Positions 43,960-53,182 are shown, counted from the first letter of the stretch. The stretch: 64,000 nt of DNA from an uncultured Erysipelotrichaceae bacterium (GCA_902775735.1 CACYNH010000022.1:1-64000), one strand, 5' to 3'. Notes: generated from the sequence alone by a model not told the origin. Translations and numbers: made by a program.

Positions 43960-44426
43960 ATGCTGTATCCCTCCTCTTCAAGGTATAACTTCAGTTTTTC
44001 TCTTGTCCGCGAGAGAGTCATCTTGACATTGCTGTCGGACATGCGGTTCTCCTTTGCGATTTCCTTAACGGACATCATGTACCAGTATCTCTGCACAAAG
44101 ACTGTTCTTATCAGTTCACCCAGTTCATCAAGACATGCGTCCGTTTCGTTTCCGCCGCGTTTTTCCGCAGTGAGTTTTTCATAGAGATTAATGGAGATGT
44201 TGCGGCAGATTTTCCCGAGATATGTGCTCAGCTTTTCGGGCCTCTGCGGAGGCAGTGAGTTCCAGGTCTGCAGGTAAGTGTCATTGACGCATTCTTCCAT
44301 GTCTTCTTTGTTTGTGACAATGCTGAAGGCGATCTTTCTGCAGTATTTCCCGTACTTCCTGTCCGTCTCTGTGATGGCATTTTCATTTCTGTCCCAGTAC
44401 ATTTCAACGATTTCAAAGTCTTCCAT
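43956..44426 (-). CDS. ECF-like sigma factor with an internal deletion
   Basis: Region 2 is normal (residues 1-75: VEMYWDRNENAITETDRKYG, EDMEECVNDTYLQTWNSLPP, YLGKICRNISINLYEKLTAE). Region 4 is recognisable by RTVFVQRYWYMMSVKEIAKE and the helix SDSNVKMTLSRTREKLK. Between them, the sequence joins CLDELGEL directly to IRTVFVQRYW. In relatives about 33 residues (a linker and the first helix of region 4) lie here, giving about 189 residues instead of 156. The frame is intact. Either this lineage has a shortened sigma or the protein is impaired. Confidence 0.8.
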   Translation of the reverse strand: MEDFEIVEMYWDRNENAITETDRKYGKYCRKIAFSIVTNKEDMEECVNDTYLQTWNSLPPQRPEKLSTYLGKICRNISINLYEKLTAEKRGGNETDACLDELGELIRTVFVQRYWYMMSVKEIAKENRMSDSNVKMTLSRTREKLKLYLEEEGYSI

Positions 44427-44501
44427 ATCTCAGCTTATACATGATATGCATGTATGTTCAGCGGTTAAAACCTGTGCGTGAATATATGCCGCCTGCGCTT
44501 C

Positions 44502-44843
44502 TTATTCCTCGATATCCAGAATAGTCACAGTTCCGTCCAGTGCCTTATGGATGGTGACTGTCACTGTCTTCTTCTCCGCACCCGGACGTACGATTCTGCT
44601 TTCTGCTTTGAACTTATAGTTTGTTCCGTTGACAATCTGTGTTTCAATCAGATCAATTGCCTTATAGTCAACGCCGATCAGTTTTTCTGTCGCTTCATCG
44701 AAGAGCTCCTGTGCTTCCGGTGCGATCTCTGTTTCTTCAACAGCGGTCCATCCGCCAAGGATCTGTGTGTCTGCTGTGTTATTCATAGCTGTTCCTGTCA
44801 ATAATGCGATTACGGCTGCGCCTGCGAACATTGTCTTGAACAT
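44502..44843 (-). CDS. Secreted stefin-like cystatin, copy 1
   Basis: This 113-residue protein has a signal peptide (MFKTMFAGAAVIALLTGTAM) followed by a cystatin/stefin domain. It shows a Gly-Gly near the mature N-terminus (ILGGWT), an alpha helix (APEAQELFDEATEKLIG), the cysteine protease-binding loop QIVNGTNYKFKAES and a last strand, TIHKALDGTVTIL. Stefins insert the QxVxG loop and N-terminal Gly into papain-like proteases. The target could be a host, rival or self protease. A near-identical copy lies upstream with the same leader sequence. Confidence 0.8.
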   Translation of the reverse strand: MFKTMFAGAAVIALLTGTAMNNTADTQILGGWTAVEETEIAPEAQELFDEATEKLIGVDYKAIDLIETQIVNGTNYKFKAESRIVRPGAEKKTVTVTIHKALDGTVTILDIEE

Positions 44844-44895
44844 TTTGTTATCCTCCCGGGCTCTTTCTTTGCCCTTACACCTCTATACACACACC
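44844..44895 (-). repeat. Duplicated leader of the cystatin genes
   Basis: The roughly 50 bases before copy 1 repeat almost exactly before copy 2 (45301-45352): ribosome site GGGAGGATAAC, then GAGCCCGGGAGG and TGTATAGAGGTG. The tandem unit is about 457 bases. A hairpin, GTCACA/TGTGAC, lies between the genes at 44923-44940. Confidence 0.75.
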
Positions 44896-44955
44896 TCTAT
44901 ACACAGTTTTGAGTATTGTCACGTCACAGTTTTTTGTGACTTTTTTTGTTTTTTT

Positions 44956-45300
44956 TTATTCAGCGATATCGAGAATTGTCACAGTTCCGTCCAGTGCCTT
45001 ATGGATGGTGACTGTTACTGTCTTCTTTTCCGCGCCCGGACGTACGACTCTGCTTTCTGCCTTGAACCTGTAGTTTGTTCCGTTGACGATCTGGGTTTCA
45101 ATCAGCTCAACTGCCTCATAGTCAACGCCGATCAGCTTGTCAGTTGCTTCATCAAAGATCTCCTGAACTTCCGGCGCGATCTCTGTTTCTTCTGTGGCTG
45201 TCCATCCGCCAAGGATCTGTGTGTCTGCTGTGTTATTCATAGCTGCTGCTCCTGTCAATAATGCGATTACGGCTGCGCCTGCGAACATTGTCTTGAACAT
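44956..45300 (-). CDS. Secreted stefin-like cystatin, copy 2
   Basis: The 114-residue paralogue of the neighbouring cystatin has the same signal peptide, ILGGWT, QIVNGTNYRFKAES and TIHKALDGTVTIL. Substitutions lie mostly on the helix (PEVQEIFDEATDKLIG) and outside the protease-binding loop. GGGAGGATAACAAA precedes the ATG. Conservation of the inhibitory segments in both copies implies selection for function rather than decay. Confidence 0.8.
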   Translation of the reverse strand: MFKTMFAGAAVIALLTGAAAMNNTADTQILGGWTATEETEIAPEVQEIFDEATDKLIGVDYEAVELIETQIVNGTNYRFKAESRVVRPGAEKKTVTVTIHKALDGTVTILDIAE

Positions 45301-45355
45301 TTTGTTATCCTCCCGGGCTCTTTCTTTGCCCTTACACCTCTATACACATCTGCGC

Positions 45356-45388
45356 AAAATAAAAAGTTATCAGTATACCGCTGATAAC
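45356..45388 (-). terminator. Terminator after the glutaredoxin-like gene
   Basis: GTTATCAG/CTGATAAC perfect stem followed on the minus strand by TTTTTATTTT. Confidence 0.92.
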
Positions 45389-45422
45389 CACTCGTTCAAC
45401 ACAAACTGTTTATAGGTCTCCC

Positions 45423-45743
45423 TCAGCATCCTTTTCTGTCCAGGCTGCAAGTCTGGTTCAGTGAGGATTCGGGAATGAAGATTTCGTAATTGTTTTCCTT
45501 TAACCATGTTTCCCAGTCAGTCCAGACCCTGCCGTTTTCCTCAACAAGGGCAGGAAGACCGATGTCATTGACCGCCTTGAGATGGTCAAAGACGGGATCG
45601 CTGTCGCGCAGTGCCAGGAAAGCGCCGAGATTGCCAAGGCTTTCCAGAATATCGACAAAATCATAAGTGACCCGGTTGCGGTCGAGATTCTCTTTCAGAA
45701 CCATGCAGTAAGGACATTTATAAGAGCCGTAAACTTTGATCAT
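45423..45743 (-). CDS. Glutaredoxin-like protein
   Basis: The 106-residue protein starts MIKVYGSYKCPYCMVLKENL with the redox motif CPYC at residues 10-13, and keeps the later cis-Pro in DIGLPALVEENG. It should reduce disulphides or glutathione-like mixed disulphides in the cytosol. A C-terminal extension with two more Cys (NQTCSLDRKGC) is unusual. The start is set by GGAGGAACACACATC. The EamA transporter lies upstream in the same direction. Confidence 0.85.
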   Translation of the reverse strand: MIKVYGSYKCPYCMVLKENLDRNRVTYDFVDILESLGNLGAFLALRDSDPVFDHLKAVNDIGLPALVEENGRVWTDWETWLKENNYEIFIPESSLNQTCSLDRKGC

Positions 45744-45792
45744 GATGTGTGTTCCTCCGTTAATCCAATGGTAACCAACGCAGGCTGTTTTT

Positions 45793-46659
45793 TCAAACAG
45801 TCTGCCTTTTCTGCGCGATGGCTTCTTTAATGTTGTAATACATGATGCCGCAGAGGACAATGGCTGCTCCGATGAAGGAAAGCGTGCCGAGTTTTTCACC
45901 ATAGAAGACCGCCACAAGAACAGGATTCAGGATTGGTTCAAGGGCGTTGATGATGGAGGCGGTCAGCGGATCGATATACTTTGTGCCGGTCGTGAAGAAG
46001 ATATAGGCCAAACCCACCTGCACCGCACCAAGGAAGAAGACGGATAACAGGACAGGCATGGAAAAGTCGGTTTCCTTAAGTACCAGCGGCGAAAGGAAGA
46101 TGCCGCAAAGCAGCTGACCGAAGAAGACAGAGGATAAAGCGTCGCCTTTTTCAAAGCTGTTGAGCATGAAGACCCCGGCATAGAAGATGCCTGACAGCAT
46201 AGCGATCGCATCGCCCAGCCATTTGCCGGTGGAAAGGCCTTCAAAGAAGAAACAGAGAATGCCGATAAAGACGATCAGTAAGGAGATGATTCCTGTTCTG
46301 CTCGGTTTCTTACCGAAGAAGAGATAGACCATGACCATGATCCAGACCGGTGCGGTGTACTGCAGGATGATTGTGTTTCCGGCGGTGGTGAGCTTGTTGG
46401 CAATGGCGTAGCAGGTGGTGACGCCTGCCATGGAAACGGCGCCGACAAGGACGGTCGGATTGAATTTCAGTTTATGATGCGTGACAAGAATATAAATGCC
46501 GATCACCATCGCGGCAATGAGGTTTCTTGCCCCGTTGATGGCAAGCGCGTTCCAGGGGATCACCTTCATGAACAGACCGCCGGTCGCAAAGCACACCGAA
46601 GCTGCCAGCACCATGTAAATGGCGTAATGCCTGATCTCCTTTGTCTTTGTGTCTGTCAT
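45793..46659 (-). CDS. EamA/DMT-family membrane transporter
   Basis: This 288-residue protein has ten predicted helices in two EamA repeats (GGLFMKVIPWNALAINGARN in the first; TKYIDPLTASIINALEPILN in the second), as in RhaT/YdcZ-type drug/metabolite transporters. The substrate is unknown. A perfect TATAAT with a TTCTGA -35 box lies upstream. Confidence 0.88.
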   Translation of the reverse strand: MTDTKTKEIRHYAIYMVLAASVCFATGGLFMKVIPWNALAINGARNLIAAMVIGIYILVTHHKLKFNPTVLVGAVSMAGVTTCYAIANKLTTAGNTIILQYTAPVWIMVMVYLFFGKKPSRTGIISLLIVFIGILCFFFEGLSTGKWLGDAIAMLSGIFYAGVFMLNSFEKGDALSSVFFGQLLCGIFLSPLVLKETDFSMPVLLSVFFLGAVQVGLAYIFFTTGTKYIDPLTASIINALEPILNPVLVAVFYGEKLGTLSFIGAAIVLCGIMYYNIKEAIAQKRQTV

Positions 46660-46688
46660 GCCCGTCTCCCCTCTTTATTTACCACGGC

Positions 46689-46717
46689 ATTATAGCATTG
46701 CCGGCATGTCATCAGAA
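46689..46717 (-). promoter_or_regulatory. Promoter of the EamA transporter
   Basis: On the minus strand, TTCTGA, 17 bases and TATAAT. Confidence 0.5.
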
Positions 46718-46777
46718 AACAAATGCATGGATGATCCGAAAAATGCATTGCAGGTATTCTGTTTGGGAAAAGACATT

Positions 46778-49042
46778 CTATTCAGGACTGTGCCGTTCAA
46801 TCTGAGGCATGATTGTTTCTATGAAATATTCTTCGGTCAATGGCTGATCGTAATCCCAGTCGATGACCTGAATGCGATGTGCTCTGCAGCGGGAACGCTT
46901 TCTGGCGTCGCGCTCTCTGTTTCTTCTGTTTCCCTCTTCTCCGCCGAAGAATTCCACCGGTTCATAGTGCTGTTTTCCCTGATATTCAATGGCAGTGTTT
47001 CTGGAAGGAATAAAGATGTCGAGTCTCTGGTAATACAGGAAATCCGGCTGGTACTGGAACCTGGCGTCGGGATAATGCTTCAGCACAATGGAATAAGCCT
47101 TCTGTTCGGATTTCCATCTGGGATTGGTGAGTCCTTCGGCGATGAGGTGTTCATAGATTTCGTCGTTTTTCTTCCGGATGGTTTTATGGTAATCCTGAAG
47201 AAGCTTTTTGAGATCCGCATCCTGGATAGCGCGCAGACTCCGGTATTCCTCTTTGTAGAGATTGACCTGATACATGAGTTCCTCAATCTTCGCGACGCGG
47301 TGATATTCAAGCAGAAACTGTATGGCCGGATCGGATTTCATTGAATCGTATTGGGTGAACAGGACGCCATGGGACATGGCAAGCTGTTCAATGAGCGGAT
47401 AATTCTTTCTTTCGATCCTGATGACATATTCATCATTGCCAAGGGACTTCGGCTCATAATAAAGACCGGCCAGGTAATGTTCGATGTCTCCCCTTCTGTC
47501 ATTGGGATAGTGATAACGGAATTCGATCTTTGATCTGCCTTTGACGGGAAGAATCCAGACGCCGCTGTTCTTTGTTTCACTGACCAGTTCATCAATCTGC
47601 GCATGCAGGTCTTTGAGGATGTCCCGCTTTCTTTTTTCGCGGATCTTCTCTTTTTCCCTGCGCGTGCAGGTTTCATCGCTTTCCATGAGCTGCTGTTCTT
47701 TGGCAAAGACGGCGGCGTTTGTTTTAAGACCGGCGAAAAGAGGATATTTCTCCATATATTCTTCAAAGCTTTCCAGAGCGAGGAACGCTTTGATCCTGTC
47801 TTCTTCCGGATCTTTTTTCACTTCCAGCATGGCGCGTACATTGACGGCTGTCGGCTCCACGTCATAAGGCCATTCGATCAGGCGGACATTGTTTTCTTCG
47901 CACAGTTTCTTTTTCTTCTGATCCAGCTCCCATCTGTGGATGAGCGCTTCCTCCCCGCCGAAGAATTCCACTTTCCGGTAATGCTGGACGCCCTGGTATT
48001 CGATGCCTGTTTTCAATGAAGGAATATACATGTCAAGGCTCTGCAGATCCAGCCACTGCGGTCTGTATTGATACAGTGTATCGGGATATTTTCTGCGGAT
48101 GGCCTGGAATAAGGAGAGTTCGTGTTTCCATCTGGGTTTGATGATTCCCTTTTCCGTCAGTTCTGTTCTGATTCTGGTTCTTTCCAGTTTCCAGTCTGTT
48201 TTAAAGCCGTCTTTTTCTTCATAGAGTGAAAGATCGGCATACCACCACTGGAAGAGCGGCATGATATAGCGGGTCAGGTTTTCAAAGAATTCCAGTTCGC
48301 ATCTGAAATAGCCCTTTTCAAGAATGTGGGCGATATTTCTTCTGACCTGAACTGTTTTGAGGGGATTGATGTAATACGGCAGTGCGCCCTGGTAGACGGC
48401 TGTTTTGTCCGGCAGGTATGGCGAGCGCAGAACGATGTCGTTTTCCTGCAAATGTGTCTGATACCAGGCAAGGGAATAGTCATAAAGGCTTAAGCTGCCG
48501 AAGAAATCATCCGTGCCGCCGCCATAGACCAGGTGGTACATGAGCAGGACTGTGTCCATGTCTTCCTTGTCGAAGACAGCCAGGTAATGGAGTTTTTCTT
48601 CATCAGGAAACAGATTCTGTATCGGTCTGAAGACCTTCGCTTTTTTACAGACTTCGCTGATGACAAAGAACTGGGAGGAAAAGCTTTCGGTGAAAATGAA
48701 GCAGGCTTCACGGTCAGTGTCGAACTCTTCAAACTGCTTCATGAAGGATCTGACGTAAGGATTGATTTCAACGGGATCTCTTTCCTGCAGGAGTTTCATC
48801 GTCTCATAGCGGTAAGGCAGGTCGCTGAGGGAAAGCTGGATCAGGAATCGGTCGTAATTGTTTTCAATATATTCTTCCCTGACTTCCTCGAAGTCTTCTT
48901 TATAGTGCTCATGTTCACTGAGGATTGTTTCAAGGTCAGTGAATGTTGTCATCTCATGGTATTTCGGATGGCGCTGCCATAACATGTTCAGACGGTCAAA
49001 GGAATATTCGTATTCTGGTTTTTGATGTACCTGATATCCCAT
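46778..49042 (-). CDS. Protein with two tandem VSR/EDxHD-like nuclease domains
   Basis: The 754-residue protein has an N-terminal 285 residues I do not recognise. Two copies of a PD-(D/E)XK-type module then appear at about 295-405 and 630-745. Each has PRWK(H/S)E, YQYRP or FQYQP, then SLDMYIPS or RLDIFIPS, IEYQGxQHY and VEFFGGEE. Candidate active residues are E308, D337, E348, H354 and E646, D675, E686, H692. This pattern matches phage-type VSR/EDxHD homing or repair nucleases, normally one domain per protein. A charged coiled-coil segment (about 450-490) links the modules. No methyltransferase or helicase is nearby. Confidence 0.75.
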   Translation of the reverse strand: MGYQVHQKPEYEYSFDRLNMLWQRHPKYHEMTTFTDLETILSEHEHYKEDFEEVREEYIENNYDRFLIQLSLSDLPYRYETMKLLQERDPVEINPYVRSFMKQFEEFDTDREACFIFTESFSSQFFVISEVCKKAKVFRPIQNLFPDEEKLHYLAVFDKEDMDTVLLMYHLVYGGGTDDFFGSLSLYDYSLAWYQTHLQENDIVLRSPYLPDKTAVYQGALPYYINPLKTVQVRRNIAHILEKGYFRCELEFFENLTRYIMPLFQWWYADLSLYEEKDGFKTDWKLERTRIRTELTEKGIIKPRWKHELSLFQAIRRKYPDTLYQYRPQWLDLQSLDMYIPSLKTGIEYQGVQHYRKVEFFGGEEALIHRWELDQKKKKLCEENNVRLIEWPYDVEPTAVNVRAMLEVKKDPEEDRIKAFLALESFEEYMEKYPLFAGLKTNAAVFAKEQQLMESDETCTRREKEKIREKRKRDILKDLHAQIDELVSETKNSGVWILPVKGRSKIEFRYHYPNDRRGDIEHYLAGLYYEPKSLGNDEYVIRIERKNYPLIEQLAMSHGVLFTQYDSMKSDPAIQFLLEYHRVAKIEELMYQVNLYKEEYRSLRAIQDADLKKLLQDYHKTIRKKNDEIYEHLIAEGLTNPRWKSEQKAYSIVLKHYPDARFQYQPDFLYYQRLDIFIPSRNTAIEYQGKQHYEPVEFFGGEEGNRRNRERDARKRSRCRAHRIQVIDWDYDQPLTEEYFIETIMPQIERHSPE

Positions 49043-49119
49043 GGCTGTCCTCCCTTTTCACGCAGTTCCATTATAGAACAAAGATGATCAGGGCATCTGT
49101 ACAGTGCTGTGTACAGAGA

Positions 49120-49157
49120 AAAAGAAAAATCCGGACTCCCATGCGGGGATGTCCGGA
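49120..49157 (-). terminator. Terminator after pflB
   Basis: On the minus strand, TCCGGACATCCC/GGGAGTCCGGA stem followed by TTTTTCTTTTTC. Confidence 0.9.
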
Positions 49158-49174
49158 CTGTTGCGTGAATCGGA

Positions 49175-51424
49175 TCAGAGTGTGCCGTGGCAGGTTCTGG
49201 CGATGACGTCGAGCTGCTGCTCTCTTGTCAGATCGATGAACTTGACCGCGTAGCCGCTGACACGGATGGTGAAGTTTGCGTATTCAGGCTTTTCAGGATG
49301 TTCCATGCAGTCGATGAGCTTCTCGGTGCCGAAGACGTTGACATTGAGGTGATGGGCTCCCTGCAGGAAGTAGCCGTCAAGAACGCTGACCAGCTTGTCG
49401 CGTCTTTCCTCATCGTCATGACCGAGAGCTGAAGGGCTGATGGTCTGGGTGTTGGAAATGCCGTCAAGAGCGTATTCATAAGGCAGCTTGGCAACGGAGT
49501 TCAGGGAAGCCAGGAGGCCGCTCTTTTCCGCGCCGTAGGCAGGGTTGGCGCCTGGGGAGAGAGGCTCCCCTGCTTTTCTGCCGTCAGGCATCGCGCCGGT
49601 GTTCTTGCCATAGACAACGTTGGAAGTGATTGTCAGGATGGAAGTTGTCGGCTCGGAGTTTCTGTATGTGTGATGGGCAGCGACCTTGGACATGAATGTC
49701 TTTAACAGCCAGACAGCGATTTCATCGGCACGGTCGTCATCGTTGCCGTAGCGTGGGAAGTCGCCTTCGATCTCATAATCAACGACGATGCCGTCCTCAT
49801 TGCGGACCGGTGTGACCTTTGCGTACTTGATCGCGCTGAGCGAGTCAACGACATGGGAGAAGCCGGCGATCCCGGTGGCGAAGGTTCTTCTGACGTTGGT
49901 GTCGATCAGAGCCATTTCAGCCGCTTCATAGTAGTACTTGTCGTGCATGAAGTGGATGAGGTTGAGGATGTTGACATAAAGGCCTGCCAGCCAGCTCATC
50001 ATGGCGTCATATTTTTCCATGACCTCATCGAATTCCAGAGGTCCGTCGCCTGTGATCGGACGGTACTTGGGACCGATCTGCTCATGGGTCTTTTCATCGA
50101 TGCCGCCGTTGATCGCGTACAGCAGGCACTTGGCGAGGTTTGCCCTGGCGCCGAAGAACTGCATTTCCTTGCCGGTCTGGGTGGCGGAAACACAGCAGCA
50201 GATGCTGTAATCGTCGCCCCATACAGGTCTCATGACACAGTCGTTTTCATACTGGATCGAGCTGGTGGAAATGGAAATCTTTGTGGCGTATCTGCGGAAG
50301 TTCATCGGCAGACGCGGGGAATAGAGAACTGTCAGGTTCGGTTCGGGTGCCGGGCCCATGTTTTCCAGTGTGTGCAGGAAACGGAAGTCATTCTTTGTGA
50401 CAAGCGCTCTGCCGTCGCCGCCCATGCCGCCGACTTCCAGTGTTGCCCAGACAGGGTCGCCGGAGAACAGTTCATTGTAGGAAGCGATACGGGCGAACTT
50501 GACCATTCTCAGCTTCAGAACGAAGTGGTCGATGAGCTCCTGCGCTTCTTTTTCGGTGAGGGTGCCCTCTTCAAGATCTCTCTGGATGTAGATATCCAGG
50601 AATGTGGAGACACGGCCGACGGACATCGCGGCGCCGTTCTGTGACTTGATCGCTGCCAGGTAGCCGAAGTAGAGCCACTGGACCGCTTCTTTGGCGTTCT
50701 TTGCCGGCTGGGAAATATCGAAGCCGTAGGAGGCAGCCATCTTCTTCATCTTCTGCAGGGCGCGGATCTGGTCGGAGATCTCTTCTCTGAGTCTGACGAC
50801 TTCTTCCGTCATATCGCCGCCGCCTGTGTACTTCTGGTCGCGCTGCTTCATGTGGATCAGGTAGTCAATACCGTAAAGAGCCACACGGCGGTAGTCGCCG
50901 ACGATTCTGCCTCTGCCGTATGTGTCGGGCAGACCGGTGATGATCTTGGCGTGGCGCGCCTTCATCATTTCCGGTGTGTAGGCGTCAAAGACGCCCTGGT
51001 TGTGTGTCTTGTGGTAAGTGTTGAAAATGTAGTGCAGTTCAGCGTTCGGCGTGTAGCCGTATTCCTTGCAGGCGGACTCAGCCATGCGGATGCCGCCGTA
51101 AGGCATGAAGGCTCTCTTTAAGGGCTTGTCTGTCTGCAGACCGACGATCTGCTCAAGTTCCTTCATGGAATCATCAATGTAGGCTGCCCCATAGGCGTCG
51201 ACGTCGGAAACAATGTCGGTTTCCATGTCGAGCACACCGCCCTTTTCACGTTCGGCTTTCTGCAGTTCCTGGACTTTTGCCCAGAGTCTGTCTGTCGCTT
51301 CGGTGGATCCTTCGAGGAATGATTCATCGCCATGATATTCTGTGTAGTTGTTCTGGATGAAATCACGGACGTTGACTTCCTGGACCCAGCGGGTTCCTTC
51401 GAACCCTCTCCATTCTTCTCTCAT
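49175..51424 (-). CDS. pflB: Formate C-acetyltransferase (pyruvate formate-lyase)
   Basis: This 749-residue glycyl-radical enzyme cleaves pyruvate with CoA to acetyl-CoA and formate. The catalytic Cys pair is in [20 protein letters not shown], and the radical Gly is in the C-terminal [13 protein letters not shown]. It starts [18 protein letters not shown] behind AAGGAGACC, the usual PflB opening. PflA and an Fnr-type regulator are encoded 3 kb away, and an FNR box lies upstream. Confidence 0.97.
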   Translation of the reverse strand: MREEWRGFEGTRWVQEVNVRDFIQNNYTEYHGDESFLEGSTEATDRLWAKVQELQKAEREKGGVLDMETDIVSDVDAYGAAYIDDSMKELEQIVGLQTDKPLKRAFMPYGGIRMAESACKEYGYTPNAELHYIFNTYHKTHNQGVFDAYTPEMMKARHAKIITGLPDTYGRGRIVGDYRRVALYGIDYLIHMKQRDQKYTGGGDMTEEVVRLREEISDQIRALQKMKKMAASYGFDISQPAKNAKEAVQWLYFGYLAAIKSQNGAAMSVGRVSTFLDIYIQRDLEEGTLTEKEAQELIDHFVLKLRMVKFARIASYNELFSGDPVWATLEVGGMGGDGRALVTKNDFRFLHTLENMGPAPEPNLTVLYSPRLPMNFRRYATKISISTSSIQYENDCVMRPVWGDDYSICCCVSATQTGKEMQFFGARANLAKCLLYAINGGIDEKTHEQIGPKYRPITGDGPLEFDEVMEKYDAMMSWLAGLYVNILNLIHFMHDKYYYEAAEMALIDTNVRRTFATGIAGFSHVVDSLSAIKYAKVTPVRNEDGIVVDYEIEGDFPRYGNDDDRADEIAVWLLKTFMSKVAAHHTYRNSEPTTSILTITSNVVYGKNTGAMPDGRKAGEPLSPGANPAYGAEKSGLLASLNSVAKLPYEYALDGISNTQTISPSALGHDDEERRDKLVSVLDGYFLQGAHHLNVNVFGTEKLIDCMEHPEKPEYANFTIRVSGYAVKFIDLTREQQLDVIARTCHGTL

Positions 51425-51453
51425 TTTTACGGTCTCCTTTTTTTACCACGGTT

Positions 51454-51495
51454 AAAATAATGGATTCTGAAACCGCAATCCTTGACTGAAATCAA
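51454..51495 (-). promoter_or_regulatory. FNR-type box and -10 element of pflB
   Basis: CTTGATTTCAGTCAAG on the minus strand (core TTGAC-N4-ATCAA at 51482-51495) is a near-perfect FNR site. Its centre lies about 41.5 bases before the start expected from the -10 TATTTT at 51454-51459, the class II activator position. Confidence 0.75.
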
Positions 51496-51529
51496 GTTAG
51501 CGCAAATTTGAAGATTTGTTTTCCGGAGA

Positions 51530-51544
51530 GTGACAAATTGTCAC
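51530..51544. promoter_or_regulatory. Perfect 15-base palindrome between pflB and pyk
   Basis: GTGACAAATTGTCAC lies about 90 bases upstream of the predicted pflB start and about 63 bases upstream of a possible pyk start. It does not match FNR, CRP or Rex spacing exactly, so the binding protein is unknown. Confidence 0.65.
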
Positions 51545-51647
51545 ATACTTTTCACTTCTGACCATAGGAGTCTGGAGCGGATTTTGGTAAAATAAAAACG
51601 GCCGTGAAACATTTCATTGAAAGAAATATCTAAGGAGGACTGCCACT

Positions 51648-53063
51648 GTGCGCAAAACAAAAATTGTCTGTACCATCGGACCTGCCAGTGAATCGGAAGA
51701 GGTTCTGCGTGAGCTCTGTCTTGCCGGAATGAACGTCGCAAGACTCAACTTCTCGCATGGAACCCATGAAGAACATCTGGAAAGAATCAAGAGAATCAAG
51801 AAAGTCAGGGAGGAGCTTGGCCTGCCGATCGCGATCATGCTGGACACCAAGGGACCTGAATTCAGAATCGGAACATTCAAAGACGGAAAAGTCATGCTGG
51901 AAAAAGGCAGCACATTCACCTTCACGACAGAAGAGATTGAAGGCGATGAGTCCATCGTTTCCGTCAGCTATAAAAACCTCGCCAACGAACTGGATCCGGG
52001 CGACAGAATCCTTCTGAACAACGCCCTTCTGGAATTCGAGGTCGTCTCCACTGACGGCGTGAAGATCGAAACTAAGGTTCTTGCCGGCGGCGAACTCAGC
52101 AACCGCAAGTCCATGAGCTTCCCCGGCAAGCATATGCAGCAGGTCTATCTGTCCGAACAGGACAAGAGCGACATCGCCTTCGGCGTTGCCAATGACATCG
52201 ACTTTATCGCCTGCTCGTTCGTCTCCGTCAAGCAGGACCTCGTGGACGTTCATGATCTGCTGAAGTCCCTGGGCAAGGACGACACAGTCGAACTGATCGC
52301 CAAGATCGAAAACCAGTCCGGCTATGACAACATTGATGAGATCTGCACGGAATGCGACGGCATCATGGTTGCCAGAGGCGACATGGGCGTTGAAGTCGCC
52401 TTTGAACTCCTGCCGGCAATCCAGAAGGATCTGATTTCCCGCTGCCGCATGATCGGCAAGCGCGTCATCACCGCAACTGAAATGCTGGAATCCATGATTC
52501 ATAATCCCAGACCGACGAGAGCCGAAACATCCGACGTCGCCAACGCTGTCTATGACGGCACCAGCGCTGTCATGTTATCCGGTGAAACCGCGGCCGGTTC
52601 CTATCCGGTTCTCGCAGTGAAGGCAATGGCAAAAATTGCTGAAGCTGCGGAAAAATCGATCGACTACAAAACCAATTTCTACCGCAACGGATTTGAAATC
52701 CAGAATGACATGGACGCCATCTCCCACGCCACATGCACAATGGCGATGGACGTCAACGCCAAAGCGATCACAGCCTGCACAATGTCAGGCAGAATCGCCA
52801 AGATGGTTTCCCGCTTCCGCTGCCCGGTTGATATTATCGGTCTGACAACAAGTGAAAAGACATGGCGCTCACTGGCACTGTCATGGGGCGTCACGCCGAA
52901 GATGTGCGAAATCTTCCCTTCCACCGAAGTGCTCTTCTATATGGCAAGAAAGACCGCCATCGACACAATGGATCTGAAAGCCGGTGACAAAGTCGTCATT
53001 ACCGGTGCCGGTGTTGCCGGCCAGTCCGGCGGCGCCAACCTGATCAAGGTTGAAACAATCTGA
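51648..53063 (+). CDS. pyk: Pyruvate kinase
   Basis: The 471-residue glycolytic enzyme makes pyruvate and ATP from phosphoenolpyruvate. It begins with GTG (MRKTKIVCTIGPASE) behind AAGGAGG. Hallmarks are NFSHGTHEEH, IMLDTKGPE, MVARGDMGVE and the active-site ITATEMLESMIHNPRPTRAE. It lacks the extra C-terminal PEP-utiliser domain of Bacillus-type enzymes. It is divergent from pflB, so the shared 220 bases may coordinate making and using pyruvate. Confidence 0.97.
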   Translation: MRKTKIVCTIGPASESEEVLRELCLAGMNVARLNFSHGTHEEHLERIKRIKKVREELGLPIAIMLDTKGPEFRIGTFKDGKVMLEKGSTFTFTTEEIEGDESIVSVSYKNLANELDPGDRILLNNALLEFEVVSTDGVKIETKVLAGGELSNRKSMSFPGKHMQQVYLSEQDKSDIAFGVANDIDFIACSFVSVKQDLVDVHDLLKSLGKDDTVELIAKIENQSGYDNIDEICTECDGIMVARGDMGVEVAFELLPAIQKDLISRCRMIGKRVITATEMLESMIHNPRPTRAETSDVANAVYDGTSAVMLSGETAAGSYPVLAVKAMAKIAEAAEKSIDYKTNFYRNGFEIQNDMDAISHATCTMAMDVNAKAITACTMSGRIAKMVSRFRCPVDIIGLTTSEKTWRSLALSWGVTPKMCEIFPSTEVLFYMARKTAIDTMDLKAGDKVVITGAGVAGQSGGANLIKVETI

Positions 53064-53070
53064 ATCCGAA

Positions 53071-53125
53071 AAAGCCCTGCAGAGTAAGATGCATCATAAC
53101 GCATCCGCGCCTGCGGGCTTTTTTG
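53071..53125 (+). terminator. Terminator after pyk
   Basis: A branched hairpin, AGCCCTGCAG with CTGCGGGCT enclosing GATGC/GCATC, followed by TTTTTT. Confidence 0.8.
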
Positions 53126-53132
53126 TGCTTTC

Positions 53133-53163
53133 CAAAAAAACTGTCCGGGTTTAACCGGACAGT
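53133..53163 (-). terminator. Terminator after the VanY gene
   Basis: ACTGTCCGG/CCGGACAGT stem followed on the minus strand by TTTTTTT. Confidence 0.92.
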
Positions 53164-53182
53164 CATAAGAAGAATGTTTGGA

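Noticed and set aside
46778-49042. Restriction-modification system
   Set aside because: The protein has nuclease-like modules, but no DNA methyltransferase or specificity subunit is encoded nearby.
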